Part shown: positions 22,099 through 34,574 of the stretch, in pieces
Numbering within the stretch: position 1 is the first letter of the stretch
Layout: each line of letters starts with the position of its first letter
From: Erodium maritimum
Lineage: Eukaryota > Streptophyta > Magnoliopsida > Geraniales > Geraniaceae
Direction of reading: 5' to 3'
Length of the DNA stretch: 64,000 bases
Assembly: GCA_963921825.1 (NCBI GenBank)
Contig: OY997588.1
Span: 124,368,715 to 124,432,714, forward strand
Position numbers and translations under genes: made by a program
Notes under the pieces: generated by a model
Databases searched by the model: none
What the model was told of the DNA's origin: nothing
Seen by the model: only the letters and a program-made list of their open reading frames with translations

Positions 22099-23174
22099 GG
22101 GGCATTGGACCTGTAGAGCGTCATGATGATCATCCCCAGGGGACCAGAGATAGACAGCCGAGTGAGCCGAGGGGGTGTTATCACTGTGGTAGCGCCGATC
22201 ACTTCATGCGTGCGTGTCCTGAGATAGTACAGCAGGGGGGACAGAGGGGATGCTATCATTGTGGTCGATCTGATCATTTCATCTGGGCGTGCCCTGAGAT
22301 AGCTGGTAGAGCGCCTGCACCGAGGCCCCAGCAGACTCAGATTCGCCCTGCACCACCTGGCAGACCACGTCAGGCACCGCAGCAGAGAGCTCCGCGTCAG
22401 GCGGCGGGAGCAGCAGGTCAGAGGCACAAGCCGAGAGCTGGCCAGCAGGTGGCACTTCCCCCACCACCGAGAGGAGGACCACCGGCACGACAGGGCCGAG
22501 TCTTTGCAGTTACTGATTCCAGGATTGAGAGGCCGTACGCCGGCCATGAGGCCACTCAGGGTACGTGTTTACTTTATAATGCGTGGACTTCATTTTTGTT
22601 TGATACGGGAGCTTCCCATTCGTTCATATCTTCGTCTATTGCTTCTTCTTTGGGTTTGCGGGCGGAGACCTTGAGTCAACCCCTTTGTTTGGAGACCCCG
22701 GCTACGGGTGCGGTGGTGTTGAGCACTGTTTGCAGAGACTGTGCGATTAGGGTGGCAGATTGCCCTTTTCTTGGTGACTTACTCGTTCTTGATATGAACG
22801 CCTTTGATGTGATTCTGGGGATGGACTGGCTCGCGAGGTATCGAGCGACGATCGACTGCTATCGACGTCAGGTGACAGTGAGGTCAGGTGATAGGGTGAT
22901 CACGTGTGTTTTGGGTAGCAAGAGCGGAGTTCTCTTATCCGCTTTGACTACGGGGTCTGAGGCAGAGATCGTGCGGAGTAGCAGTGAGCTACCGAGGGTA
23001 GTGCGTGAGTTCCCGGAGGTCTTCCCGGAGGAACTATCAGGCTTGCCACCAGCGCGAGAGGTGGAGTTCAGGATCGATCTGATCCCGGGTACGGCGCCGA
23101 TCTCGATGACGCCGTATCGGTTTGCACCAGCCGAGTTGGTCGAACTAAAGCGACAACTCGAGGAACTGCAATAG
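22023..23174 (+). pseudogene. Gag zinc knuckles and aspartic protease of the gypsy element
   Basis: The frame runs in from about 22023. It shows a first, incomplete knuckle (CGQQGHLARDC lacking the leading Cys) and then two complete C-x2-C-x4-H-x4-C knuckles, CYHCGSADHFMRAC (from 22176) and CYHCGRSDHFIWAC (from 22251), 75 bases apart, which looks like a tandem duplication. A Pro/Gln/Arg-rich spacer follows, then the protease with the catalytic FDTGASHSF. The frame continues into the start of the reverse transcriptase (PISMTPYRFAPAE) and stops at a TAG at 23172-23174 just before KGFIRPS. That stop separates it from the main pol frame. Confidence 0.85.
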
Positions 23175-23225
23175 AAGGGTTTCATCCGCCCTAGCGTATC
23201 TCCGTGGGGAGCGCCCGCCCTTTTC

Positions 23226-25889
23226 GTGAAGAAGAAGGGTGGAGCCTTGAGGATGTGCATCGATTATAGGAAGCTGAACCGGGTGACAGTGAAGAACCGC
23301 TACCCGATGCCGAGGATTGATGATTTATTTGACCAGCTGAGGGGAGCAAAGTACTTCTCGAAGATCGATCTTCGGTCGGGATACTACCAGCTGAGAGTCC
23401 GAGCTGAGGACGTAGAGAAGACAGTGTTCCGCACTCGTTATGGACACTTCGAGTTTTTCGTGATGCCGTTCGGTTTGACGAACGCGCCGGCCGCCTTGAT
23501 GGACTTGATGAATGGCATCTTCAGACCTTATCTAGACCAGTTCGTAGTAGTCTTCGTCGATGACATCTTGATCTACTCGCCCAGTGAGGAGGCGCACGAG
23601 GAGCACCTGAGAACCGTTCTGACACTCTTACGCACTCACCAGTTGTACGGCAATTTGGAGAAGTGCGAATTTTGGCTCACAGAGGTGAAGTTCCTCGGGC
23701 ACGTGGTATCTCGAGAGGGCATCTTGGTCGATCCAGCCAAGATTGAGGCAGTGTCGAAGTGGGCCAGACCCACCGGTGTATTTGAGATTCGGAGCTTTCT
23801 AGGGTTGGCAGGTTATTACCGGCGCTTCGTTCAGGATTTCTCCCGCCTTGCAGCACCTATGACAGCCTTGACCCGCAAGGGAGCGGAGTACCGTTGGACG
23901 GATGAGTGTGAGCGCTCTTTTTGCGAGCTAAAAGCTCGACTGACTACCGCTCCAGTGCTGATTGTTCCAGAGCGGGGAGTAGGCTATGACGTATACTGTG
24001 ACGCCTCAGGCGAAGGGCTAGGCTGTGTTCTAATGCAGAGTGGAAAGGTGGTTGCTTACGGCTCGAGGCAGTTGAAGGTGCATGAGCGCAACTACCCGAC
24101 CCATGATCTGGAGCTAGCAGCAGTAGTATTTGCGCTGAAGAGCTGGAGACACTATCTGTACGGTGAACAGTTCAGGGTATTTTCAGACCACAAGAGCCTC
24201 AAGTACATATTCTCGCAGCGTGATCTGAACATGCGCCAAAGGTGTTGGATGGAGCTACTTGAGGAGTACGACTTCGAGTTGCTCTATCATCCGGGCAAGG
24301 CGAACGTGGTCGCTGATGCTTTGAGCAGGAAGTCGAGTCACTGCGTTGCCAGTATGGCAGTCCGAGAGTGGGACATGCTGGAGCAGTTGAGCTTATTCAG
24401 ACTGGAGTTGGAGGAGGTCACCGAGGGTATGACCCTGTGTGCTTTGGTGGCTCAGCCCACGCTTTTTGCTCGAGTGCTAGAGGCACAGGCCGAGGACGCC
24501 GAGACAGCAGGGATTCGTGAGAGATTGTTGGATGGTGCCGAGCTCGAGGGTTGGGCGTTGGGCACCGACCAGGGTGTCCGCTTTAGAGGACGATTGTTTG
24601 TACCCAGCGGGTACAGGGACGCCGTATTGCGTGAGTGCCACCACTCCCGTCTGGTTGTGCACCCCGGTGGCAACAAGATGTATAGGGACATGCGACGACA
24701 GTTTTGGTGGAGTGGGATGCGTGGGGCAGTGGCAAATTTCGTTTCCCGATGCCTCACCTGCCAACAGGTGAAGGCCGAGCACATGCGTCCCGCAGGCTTG
24801 CTGCAGCCTTTACCGATCTCCGAGTGGAAGTGGGAGCATGTGACTATGGATTTTTTGTGTGGGTTGCCCAGGTCGTCGAAGGGGCATGACGCCGTTTGGG
24901 TGGTGGTTGATCGAATAACCAAGTCGGCCCACTTTCTGGGTATGAGGATGACTGATTCTGTGGACATGTTGGGCCGTCTGTATGTTAGGGAGATTGTTCG
25001 TCTACACGGAGTACCAGTGTCAGTGGTATCGGATAGAGACCCTCATTTCACATCCAGGTTCTGGAAGAGTCTACAGAAGGCCTTGGGCACTGAGGTACTG
25101 TTGAGTACAGCTTACCATCCTGAGACAGATGGACAGTCAGAGCGCACCATACAGATTCTAGAGGACATGCTCCGAGTGTGTGTGCTTGACTTTCAGGGAT
25201 CATGGGAGGATCATTTGCCTTTGGCAGAGTTTGCCTACAACAATAGCTACCAGTCCAGCATCGGTATGGCACCATTTGAGACCTTATATGGCAGACCATG
25301 CAGATCGCCGGTGTGTTGGGCTGAGGTTGGGGACCGGAGCTTACTTGGGCCAGACATGGTAAGGGAGACGACCGAGAAGGTCACTTTGATCAGAGAGCGG
25401 CTGAAGACCGCACAGAGTCGACAGAAGAGCTACGCAGACAGGCGTCGTAGACCACTTGAGTTCATGGTCGGGGAGCACATATTTCTGAGGGTGAGCCCGA
25501 AGAAGGGTCTTGTGCGGTTTAACCGCAGCGGAGGCAAGCTGGCACCGCGTTTCATCGGACCATTTGATGTGTTAGAGAAGATTGGAGTTGTAGCTTATCG
25601 GTTGGCCTTGCCACCGCAGCTTGGGAACGTGCATAACGTTTTCCATGTGTCCCAACTGCAGAAGTACATAGCCGACCCTTCGCACATCATTGAGTGGTCA
25701 GACATCGAGGTAGCAGATGATGTCACCTTTGAGGAGCAGCCCGTAGAGATCTTGGGTACAAAGGAGAAGGTCCTGCGGAACAACAAGATTTCGTTGGTCT
25801 TGGTACAGTGGGGTCACCAAGGATCCGGATCCACGTGGGAGCGCGAGGAGGAGATCCGCGAGAAGTATCCCCACCTGTTCGACCTCTGA
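23226..25889 (+). CDS. Pol of the gypsy element: reverse transcriptase, RNase H, integrase, chromodomain-like tail
   Basis: 887 codons are open in the same frame as the preceding protease. The given Met is internal to the reverse transcriptase; the true frame extends up to the stop at 23172. Residues 1-190 carry the polymerase, with [31 protein letters not shown] and the catalytic FVDD at 110-113. RNase H starts near 250 ([10 protein letters not shown]). Integrase follows: an HHCC finger near 470-515 ([19 protein letters not shown]) and catalytic D, D, E in [21 protein letters not shown] and [15 protein letters not shown]. The C-terminus (about 830-887) has EQPVEIL and [15 protein letters not shown], resembling the degenerate chromodomain of chromoviruses, which targets integration. 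Confidence 0.9.
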   Translation: MKKKGGALRMCIDYRKLNRVTVKNRYPMPRIDDLFDQLRGAKYFSKIDLRSGYYQLRVRAEDVEKTVFRTRYGHFEFFVMPFGLTNAPAALMDLMNGIFRPYLDQFVVVFVDDILIYSPSEEAHEEHLRTVLTLLRTHQLYGNLEKCEFWLTEVKFLGHVVSREGILVDPAKIEAVSKWARPTGVFEIRSFLGLAGYYRRFVQDFSRLAAPMTALTRKGAEYRWTDECERSFCELKARLTTAPVLIVPERGVGYDVYCDASGEGLGCVLMQSGKVVAYGSRQLKVHERNYPTHDLELAAVVFALKSWRHYLYGEQFRVFSDHKSLKYIFSQRDLNMRQRCWMELLEEYDFELLYHPGKANVVADALSRKSSHCVASMAVREWDMLEQLSLFRLELEEVTEGMTLCALVAQPTLFARVLEAQAEDAETAGIRERLLDGAELEGWALGTDQGVRFRGRLFVPSGYRDAVLRECHHSRLVVHPGGNKMYRDMRRQFWWSGMRGAVANFVSRCLTCQQVKAEHMRPAGLLQPLPISEWKWEHVTMDFLCGLPRSSKGHDAVWVVVDRITKSAHFLGMRMTDSVDMLGRLYVREIVRLHGVPVSVVSDRDPHFTSRFWKSLQKALGTEVLLSTAYHPETDGQSERTIQILEDMLRVCVLDFQGSWEDHLPLAEFAYNNSYQSSIGMAPFETLYGRPCRSPVCWAEVGDRSLLGPDMVRETTEKVTLIRERLKTAQSRQKSYADRRRRPLEFMVGEHIFLRVSPKKGLVRFNRSGGKLAPRFIGPFDVLEKIGVVAYRLALPPQLGNVHNVFHVSQLQKYIADPSHIIEWSDIEVADDVTFEEQPVEILGTKEKVLRNNKISLVLVQWGHQGSGSTWEREEEIREKYPHLFDL

Positions 25890-25929
25890 GGTACGCCTTG
25901 TCTTTAAATTTTGAGGACGAAATTCTTTT

Positions 25930-25942
25930 AAGGGGGGTAGAT
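25930..25942 (+). promoter_or_regulatory. Polypurine tract of the gypsy element
   Basis: AAGGGGGGTAGAT directly precedes the 3' LTR start at 25943. Such a purine run primes plus-strand DNA synthesis. Confidence 0.9.
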
Positions 25943-27310
25943 TGTAAGACCCGCCCCCGGTCGATCCCGGTAGAACCGGTGAATCCTAGCTAAGTTTGAC
26001 TTTCGGCCGAAAAAGTCAACCGACGACTCGGAAAGTCATTCGGGACCTTTCCGGGGCCCAAAAAGCTTAGCCATTAGCACAGTTAGCTTAGTTGGGTCGT
26101 TTCCTTCAGTTTGACATTAATATTGTTAAAGTCAACTGTCGGTCAAACTCGGGCTTTTTATCAGTCATTTGTCGATAAATTTTGGGAAGCTGGAAAATTA
26201 TTAAATATGAGTGACCTCACATGACACTTGTCATGCTTGGCTTGGAGGATGAGAGTAGAGGATTCAAATGACCCTCATACCCTCCTAAGTTATCTTTAAA
26301 GGGATAAGACCTTAAGGGCCTTTGAGTAAATTGACATTTTAGGTCATTTAAAGGAAAGAGAGCAACATTTCAGCCCATTTACTCTTTTTGAAGCCGAAAA
26401 TCACTAGTAGAGAGGAGAGGAGGAGCTCACTTTCTTGAGGAAGAAGATAGAGAAGAAAGCTTGGATTTTGGAGCTTGTTCTTGGTCTTTTTGCCTTCATT
26501 TTCACTTCATCTTCTCCATCTCAACTAGCTAGAGGTAATGATGCTCTCAACTCTCCATTCCTTCCACTTCCAATCTTTGGGTTTTGTGGGTTTTGGCTTA
26601 AAAGTTGAAGAACTTGCTCATTTGATTGATTGCTTGGAGAAGAAGTAGTGAAGTGGGTTGTTGGTTTGAGTTTTGGTTGAAGTTTGATGAACCCATTGAG
26701 GGTGTAGTTGTTGGGCATCTTTGATTGACTATTTTGGAGTTTGGAGAGTTTAGAAATGGAGTTTGTGTTGGGATTTTCGTGAAATTCGAGTTGGGGAAGA
26801 AAGGGGAAGGAGCTGGTCAGGTCTGATACGGAATCTGACCCGGACCGGGCCAGGTACCGGCACGGCATGCCGCACGGAACGTGCCTGGTACCGGCACGGC
26901 ACCCGGCACGGAACGGGCGGGAGTCCGGCACGGGACTTGAAACGGTCCGTGTCGCTCTCCGGGCCGGTCTGTGACGCGTTCCGCGCTGGATTCCGGGCCG
27001 GCCTGTGACAGGGTCCGTGCCATGTTCCGGCACGGCTAACCACACGGTCCATATGGCATTCCGGATCAGATCCCCAGAGCTCAAAACCTTCCTTTTAGCT
27101 CAATTTGATTCCCACATTTCCCCTTCAAACCTTGATCCATTTCTGAACATTGTTGTGTGTTTTGAGGAGAAGAACACTTGGTTGAGGAAACTAATTTGTG
27201 GTCTTTTGGTGGTTCAAAACCTTGGAACCAAGCTAGGAAAGGAGGAAGAACGAGGACACGAGTTCGAGGAGCACTTATCACGCCGGGACCCGAGTGAAGA
27301 ACGGAGAGGT

Positions 27311-29876
27311 TGTCAGGCCCCAAATCCGGTTATCGCCCGGACTCGAGGCATGACGGGTAAAAGAAGACGAATAAACAATAAAACAATGTTTAAACCTTGA
27401 AAACCTCCAATAAGTACCTCAAACCATAAAATTTCAATACTATAGCTCGAATCCATCAAAACGTAGTTCAGAACATGAAATAACCCTCAGGGGGTGTAAT
27501 AATAAGTCTTACAAAACTGTTCTTAAACCAAAGGGTATAAACATGAAGTCTCTACGGGACCCACACCGAGAAGCTCCCAAGCCTCTACTCCTCAATCAAA
27601 CCTGTAGACACAACAAAGAACTCACAGGGGTGAGCTTACGCTCAGTAGGGAAAACACGTAACCAAGTGGATCTTCAAATCAACAGATCAAAGATAAAGTC
27701 AACCACAAATATGTTAGCAAACACAGGTAATAGAGAAGTCAACCAATGTCGTGGTACATGAAGTCTCCACCCTCCGATCCACATAACGTGTCCTCTCGGA
27801 TTTTTCCTCAAATCCAGAGGAGACGCATAACATTGAGGCGACCGGAAACAACCCTTCGGGGCGCTTATCATCGGACTTCTCAGAAACGTCTCCAAGGGAT
27901 TTTATGTCCTCGGGAACCACGTGCATTACTCCCATGGAGAGTATACACTTGGACAATTTAATAACAAGCAGTTAATAATTGAATAACGCACTCACCCGAA
28001 ACACGACATAATACAAGCTCAACAACCACCAATTCAATCCCACGCATGACTCACACATCACCAATTCACCGCAACAAACAGTACACGAATCACGCAAACA
28101 TAGTACACCAATCACACAATTCCAACTTACCGTTCACTTACCAGTTTCGGACCACCGGGGCATCGATCACCTGATTGCACCGCACGGTACAACCAGTCAT
28201 ACTCGATTCTCCAAACAAGCATTCAAGTAAGTCAAGTAATCGATCAAATACAACCAACAAGCAAGTACGAATGCAATCAACCAAATATAAGAGCCTTCAA
28301 AGAGCACGCATACATGCAATTCTACTAGTTCGTTAGACTCTTTAGCCTATCTACTAAGCAATCAACAACCAAGCCTGTGATCCTAACAAGCAACTAATCC
28401 GAGGGTTTTGCCAAGGCTCCTCTACCAGGCAATCATATCCCAAGTATTAAAAAGCGAGCTACACTAGTGATTGGCATCCTAATCGGTCACCACTAGACAC
28501 TTCCGGTTATTAGAAAATGAAAGACGATTAAGCTAGTTATTCGCATCCTATAAGCATATCTAGGACCTTTTCCATTTTATTAACCTAGCATGCATGCTAA
28601 GCATGGTAAACGAGAGGTTAAGGCTTTCCCTACCTCAAGGTCCTCCTCTTCAACGCTTTGATGACGTCCGGTGATCACCACTTTGCTCCTTCCTCGGTTC
28701 TCGGCGTGATCCTTGCTCCTCTAGCTCGATCCACAACGTCTTGGACACAAAGAAATGCTAATTAGGCTCCACTTAGACAGTAAGAAAGACCCCCAAACCC
28801 TTCCAAAGTTCAGCTCAAAACCAAGATGCCAAAATCCTCAAGAACCCTCAAGAAACCCTCACCCTGGTGGGTCACGGATCCGTGACGCTAACCCTCACGG
28901 TTATCGTCACGGAGCTGTGACGAGTGCCGTCACGGACTCCCTCACGGAGCCGTGACGTCGCCCGTCATGGGATCCGTCACGAATCCGTGGCGCACCAGGG
29001 CAGTTTCGCCCTTCTTCAACCTCCAGCTCCAAAACTCCGAAAAACCACTCTTAAACCCAGAAATTTACCCCTTACAACTCCCAAAACAGTCCAAATCCTT
29101 CAATACTCCTCTACCCATGGTAGGAATCAACACACAAACAAGTTACCAAGGATTCATCAAATCAAACCCACCTCAAAATCTCCAACAACTATTGATTTCT
29201 CAACCAAAATCCAACAAGGTTCATCATCAACACCATCTCTCACCATCTCTACTCAAACCCAACATCATCTAGCACTTTTCACCCAAAACCCAAGAAAATA
29301 GATGAAGAGAAATGAGGACTAGAGAGTTCCATCACCTCTAGAGTGATGAGATGAAGAGGATGCTAGTGATTTTGAGGGTGGATGGTTAGAGGAAGACCCC
29401 AAATGACTCCTTCTTCTTTGATTTTCCTTCAAACCTCCATGGGAGCTCTCCTTCCTTGCTTCCCCTCTAAGTTTCGGCTACAACAAGAGCAAAATGACTT
29501 GATTTTGCTTCTCCAATCCAATATAAAACCTAGATGAAGGAAAGACCTAAAGGCCCTTGAGCTAGATTCCTTTGTAGTGGCTTTTGGGAGGGTAAAAGGG
29601 ACAATGACTATCCCTTTTTCTCTCATTCAACCAAAATAAGACAAGTGTCCCTCTAGCTCATTTAATTTTCCAAATTACTTTCCAGCACTTTTAAAAAAGA
29701 AGCTTTAGTCGATATAAAGTCTCGTTTTGACCAAAATTGACTTTATCCGATATTATACTCAAACGAAAGGGTTTTCTCCCCTGAAGCCAACCGTGATAGT
29801 GGCTAATCCGTTTGAGTTCCGGAGAAGTCCCGAGTGACTTCCGGAGTCACCGGTTCGACCGGAAGCGGGTCTTACA
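27311..29876 (-). mobile_element. Solo LTR nested in the gypsy 3' LTR
   Basis: Exact target duplication GAGGT at 27306-27310 and 29877-29881. The plus-strand ends are TGTCAGGCCCC and GGGTCTTACA; on the minus strand it starts TGTAAGACCCGC like its host LTR and shares the same 3' half, but it is clearly diverged elsewhere. It is therefore a relative of the element it landed in, inserted in the opposite direction, and the youngest layer of this nest. It contains the palindrome cluster at 28867-28992. The frames at 28924-29301 are not gene-like. Confidence 0.93.
28867..28992. repeat. Cluster of GTCACGG...CCGTGAC palindromes
   Basis: The cluster starts with the perfect 16-base palindrome GTCACGGATCCGTGAC (28870-28885) and continues with GTCACGGAGCTGTGAC, CTCACGGAGCCGTGAC and GTCACGAATCCGTGGC variants at short spacing. 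It lies at the position where the host LTR family carries the GGCACGG block. Confidence 0.85.
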
Positions 29877-32011
29877 GAGGTGACCACCGGGCCTATCATC
29901 AGAGTGTTGAGAGGAAGACCTCGAGGTAGGGAAAGCCTTAACCCCTCTTTTATGATGCTTAGTATGCATGTTAGGCTAATAAAATGGGAAAGGTCCTAGA
30001 AATGCCTATAGTATGCGAATAACTAGCATAATTGCCTTTCAACTACTAATAACCGGAAGTGTCTAGTTGTGAACGATTAGGATGCCAATCACTAGTGTAA
30101 TTCGCTTTCAATACTTGGGAATTGATTGTCTGGTAGAGGAGCCTTGGCAAAGCCCTCGGATTAGTTGCGTGTTAGGATCACATGCTTGGTTGTTGATTGC
30201 TTAGTGGATAGGCTAAAGAGTCTAATGGAACTAGTGGAATTGCATGTTTGAATGCTCGTTTGAAGGCTTTTATGATTGGTTGTTTAAACTCGCACTTGAT
30301 CGTTGAGTGTATTCGGTTGATTACTTGTGTTACTCAAATGGTTGCTTGGAGCATCGAGTATGACTGATTGTACCGAGCGGTGCAATCAGGTGATCGATGC
30401 CCCGTTGGTTCGAGACTGGTAAGTGAACGGTAAGTTGTGGTTATGTGATTGGTGTACTGTGGTTATGTGACTCGTGTGCAGTGTGTGGTGGTGAATTGGT
30501 GATGTGTGAACTATGGGTGACAATGAGTTGGTGGTGGTTGGGATTGGATTGTTACGTGTTTCGGTTTGAGTGCGTTATTCAATTATGAATTGTTTATTAT
30601 CGAATTGTCCAAGTGTACGCTTCCTATGGGAGTAGTGCCTTGGTTCCCGAGGACCTAAAATCCCTTGGAGACGTTTCTGAGACTTCCGACGATATGTGCC
30701 CTGAAGGGTGTTTCCGATAGTCTCAATGATATGCGTCTCCTCTGGATTGGAGGGAAAATCTGAGAGGACATATCAGATGTGGATCGGAGGGTGGCGACTC
30801 CATGTGCCACGGCATTGTGCGGCTTATCTATTGCCTGTGATTGTTAAGAATTATATGTTGACTTTACTGATGAAATTATTGAGTTTAAGGTCCACTTTGT
30901 TATGCGTTTTCCCTACTGAGCGCAAGCTCACCCCTATGAATTTACTGTTGTGTTTACAGGCTTGATTGAGGAGTAGAAGCTCGGGAGCTTCTCGGTGTGG
31001 GTGCATTATAGAGACTTCGTACTTTTCACTTTTATGTTTTGAACAAACCTTGTGGAGGATTATTATTACGCCCCTGGAGGGTAATTTGTGTTTTGAACTA
31101 AGTTTTGCGGATTTGTTTTCATTATTGAAGATTTTCAGGAACTAGCTGTTGAATTATCATCTTTTAATCATTTATTACTAATCATGCCTCGGGTCCGGGC
31201 TAGAACTGGATTTGGGGCGTGACAAAGAAAACGGCAATAAAAAGAAGAGGAAGGAGAAAAAGGCTCGGTTTTGAAACCCGCCGGCCACCGGCAGAGACGC
31301 CGGCGACCAACACCTCACGGTGGTAACGCTCACCGTAGGACACAAAGAGGACGGCGGCGGCGGGGCTTTTCGCCTCAGATCCGTACGCCCCCGGCGAGGA
31401 TCCTGGCGAATCCGCGGCGGCCTTGGCTCGGTAGGGCTCTCCGGCGACGGTTCGGTGGTTGTGCGAGGAAGGGACGGCTTCTCGTGAATCTGAGCACCGT
31501 CTCCCGACGAAGGTCGGTCTAACACGGTCACCGGAAGGACGTGGTGACCGGGACCGAGTTCGAGGAACAAAACAAAACGAGGTGAAGAGAAAGGTCGGGA
31601 GAGAGGGAGGTACGAAGTCGGCGAAGGAGGCTTCGGACGGCGAGGAGGATGAGGGAGAAGGGGAAGAATGAGAGAGAAGGAGGCGAGAGAAGGTGAGGTT
31701 CGGGGGAGAGAGAGATGCGATTCGAGGGAGAAGAAACCAATTAGGGTTTCAGACCCTGCTTCGCACCTTAAGTAAGCGGGCCGGTTGCCCCTTTTTGGGC
31801 CGCTGGCGAGAGAGCGGGCCTTGGGCCCAAGCGAGGGGGGGTCGGGCCTGGCCTGGCCTGCGGGTCTGGTCAGGTCTGACCGGTCCAACCTTCTTCTTTT
31901 TTTTTTCTTTTGCAGTTATTAAAAAAAACAACCGTTTTCCAACCTCGACGTTCCGATCGAACGAAAATAAAAACGATTAACTCTTTTTACTGAAGCGGTC
32001 TTCACACTTGG

Positions 32012-34565
32012 ACTTGCCGAAGGACTACCTTTGATCGCACACATTGAACAACTCTGTTAGCAAGCAGAAGAGAAATCCATTTCCAAATGAAGCAAATTTT
32101 CAAGCAACAAGGTTGTTGGAATTAATTCACGCTGATTTTTGTGGACCAATATCGCCTCCTACAATGTCCGGTAACAAATGCTTCCTTCTCTTATAGTTGA
32201 TGACTATAATCGATATATGTGGATTGTTCTTATAAAAACAAAAGACCAAGATCTTGCAGAATTCAAGAGATTTAAAGTCCAGGTAAAGAGTGAAATGTGG
32301 GATAACATTAAAGTCCTTAGAACAGATCGAGGGGGAGAACTTCTTTTAGGAAATGTTATCATTTTCTGTGATGGACAGGGAATTGCAAGACACCTTTCAG
32401 CTCCAAGGAGTCTGAACCATAATGGACGGGTGGAAAGAAGAAGTCAAACCGTTGTTGGAACTACAACGTGTCTCATGAAAGCAAAAGGCATGCCAGGCTC
32501 ATTTTTGGGGGGAAGCTGTATCTACTTCAGTGTATCTTCTAAACAGAACATTGACCAAAAGTGTGAAGGCCATGACACCCTATGAAGCCTTTAACAAGAA
32601 GAAACCCGCTATACATCATCTGTAAGTTTTTTGCTGTATTTCTCACATTAAGGTAACTTGTTATTTAAAGAAACTAAATGATATGAGCAACATCGTTGTT
32701 TTTCTTGGTTACGAGGCGGGAAGCAAATCATATAGGTTCTTCAATCCAGCCACAAAGAAACTTGTGATCAGCCGTGATGCAATCTTTGAGAAAGCAGATA
32801 GCTGGAATTGGAGTGAGAACTCTGAAGCTGGGAATCCATTAGTCAACAGTTTCACAATTGATGGAGAAGAAGAAGGTGCAAGTGTTCCAGTCGAGGCTGA
32901 AATCGAAAATAGCCCCGATACACCAAACAACGAATCCAGAAGCTCCTCAGATTTAGACGAGCCAAAGAAGATGAGATCGCTGAGGGAGATCTATGAAGAA
33001 ACGGAGCAACTTGCGTCAGATTTCTCTGAAATTTGCCTGTTGAGTTCTAAATAACCAAATAGTCTTGAAGAAGTTCTACGAGATGCGAATTGGAAATTGA
33101 CAATGAAAGAAGAAATGCATGCTATCGTTGATAATAATACTTGGGAGCTGACTCATCTGCAAAAGGAAAGAAGAAAATTGGACTTAAATGGGTGTACAAG
33201 GTGAAAAGGAACCCAGAAGATTGAGATCGTGAAGTATAAAGCAAGGATCGTTGCTAAAGGCTATGTACAACAGGAAGGGATAGACTACGAGGGGGTTTCC
33301 GCACCAGTTGCAAGATTGGAGACCATCAGGACTTTACTGGGCTTGACAGGCCAAATTGGCTGGGAAGTTCATCACACGGGCGTAAAGTCTGCCTTTCTAA
33401 ATGGAGAACTTAGTGAGGAGGTATATGTTTCAAAACCGTTTGGTTTTGTTTTTTATTCTAACCCAAATGATGTACCGAAGCTAAAATGGCACTTTACGGC
33501 TTGGAAAATCAAGTTGGATAAAACCCTCGAATCACTTGGCTTCACCAGAAGCAAGATTGAGCATGCAGTTTCCACCAGATGCGGAGAGAAATCAACCCTG
33601 ATCCTTGGCGTGTACGTGGATGACTTGATCATCACGATACAAGAGGTACAAGAAATAGCTAAATTTAAGAAACAAATGAGTACCATTTTCTACTTGAGTG
33701 ATTTGGGTTTACTAAGTTACTATTTGGGAATCAAGGTAAAGCAATCTCATGCAGGAATCAATTCGAGTCAGAGCAGTTATGCAGCAAAACTGATAAAAAA
33801 AACGCGGGACTTGATGACTGCAATAGCTGCGCGGTGCCTATGGAGAATAAATTGAAGTTGGACAAGAAAGGAGCATGAGAGCAAGTGAATGCAACCCACT
33901 ATCAAAGCGTTGTGGGCAGTCTCAGGTACTTTGTAAACACAAGACCTGACTTGGCTCTAATGGGAATAATAAGCAGATTCATGGAGAATCCAACGTCTCA
34001 ACACCTATATGCAGTCAAACACATCCCCAGGTACATAAAAGGGACTCTAAACTTTGGTTTGAGGTACCTTAGATTGCAAGAAATCCCTATGTTGATAGGA
34101 TACAGTGACAGCGGTTTGGCAAGAGATAGGGATGATCGAAAAAGCACTACAAGACATCTGTTCTTCTATGGAGGAAGATTAATTTCGAGGACCTCGCAAA
34201 AGCAAAAGATCGTAGCCTAGTCTTCGTGCGAGGTAGAGTACATCGCAGCTGCTACAACAACCTGTCAAAGACTGTGGCTCGAACGTTTGATTCAAGAGCT
34301 GAGCAACACAACATCAAGAAGCATAGAGCTGCGAATTGATAACAAATCAGCTATCCAACTAGCTAAGAACCCAGTTTTCCATGATCACAGCAAACACATT
34401 GATACCAAGTATCATTTCATCAGAGAACAAGTTGAAAGAATAAACGTAGTTGTCATATATGTCTCTTCGCAAGATCAGAAAGACGACATCCTAATAAAGC
34501 CTTTGGGGAAAACGAAATTCGAAGAACAAAGGAAGAAGTTATGTATTCATATCATACAAGATTAA
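32012..34565 (+). pseudogene. Copia integrase, reverse transcriptase and RNase H remnants
   Basis: Broken frames follow copia order. 32178-32585 has integrase motifs VDDYNRYMWIV and VLRTDRGGEL. 32683-33054 carries the linker region (VFLGYEAGSKSYRFFNPATK). 33229-33855 holds the reverse transcriptase with KARIVAKGYVQQEGIDYEG and LGVYVDDLIIT, so the YVDD catalytic motif is still present. 33885-34220 and 34287-34565 give RNase H (GYSDSGLARDRDDRKSTT, IDNKSAIQLAKNPVFHDHSK). At least four frame changes or stops separate these, so no working protein is possible. Confidence 0.85.
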
Positions 34566-34574
34566 GGGGAAGAT

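Larger units (their letters stand above)
16681..31224 (+). mobile_element. Tekay/Del-like Ty3/gypsy retrotransposon with both LTRs
   Basis: Flanked by AAGAA at 16676-16680 and 31225-31229. Two 2.7-kb LTRs (TGTAAGACCC to GGGGCGTGACA) enclose a primer site, a long repeat-bearing leader, gag and pol in the order protease, reverse transcriptase, RNase H, integrase, with a chromodomain-like C-terminus. The long LTRs, single gag-pol layout and terminal chromodomain-like region suggest the Tekay/Del clade. The LTRs differ at roughly a dozen positions in the first 550 bases, so the element is fairly young. It is nonetheless broken by a gag frame change and a stop before the reverse transcriptase. Confidence 0.9.
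25943..31224 (+). repeat. 3' LTR of the gypsy element, interrupted by a solo LTR
   Basis: Pieces 25943-27310 and 29882-31224 join into about 2.71 kb, the same length as the 5' LTR. The interruption is at GAGGT, which is duplicated on both sides of the inner element. The 187-codon antisense frame of the 5' LTR recurs at 26521-27084. Confidence 0.92.
14607..32006 (-). mobile_element. Solo LTR (gypsy type) split by a younger gypsy element
   Basis: Target duplication CTTGG at 14602-14606 and 32007-32011. The two pieces, 14607-16680 and 31230-32006, join into about 2.85 kb. The minus-strand ends are TGTGAAGACCGC and GGGGCGTGACA, matching the solo LTR at 2751-5538, which is its nearest relative here. 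It contains a 47-bp minisatellite and a GC-rich segment; the 236-codon reverse frame at 31178-31888 starts in that segment and ends beyond the junction with the inner element, so it is not a gene. Confidence 0.9.

Noticed and set aside
16681..25942. Programmed frameshift between gag and pol of the gypsy element
   Set aside because: The shift falls before the zinc knuckles, inside gag, and a further in-frame stop interrupts pol; mutation is simpler.
31178..31888. 236-codon reverse frame as a gene
   Set aside because: It crosses the junction between the gypsy 3' LTR end (31224) and the outer solo LTR, so it is a chance fusion.
14602..32011. A single very large minus-strand retrotransposon
   Set aside because: The two outer pieces join into one LTR of the expected length, and the interior is a plus-strand element with its own target duplication, so it is nesting.
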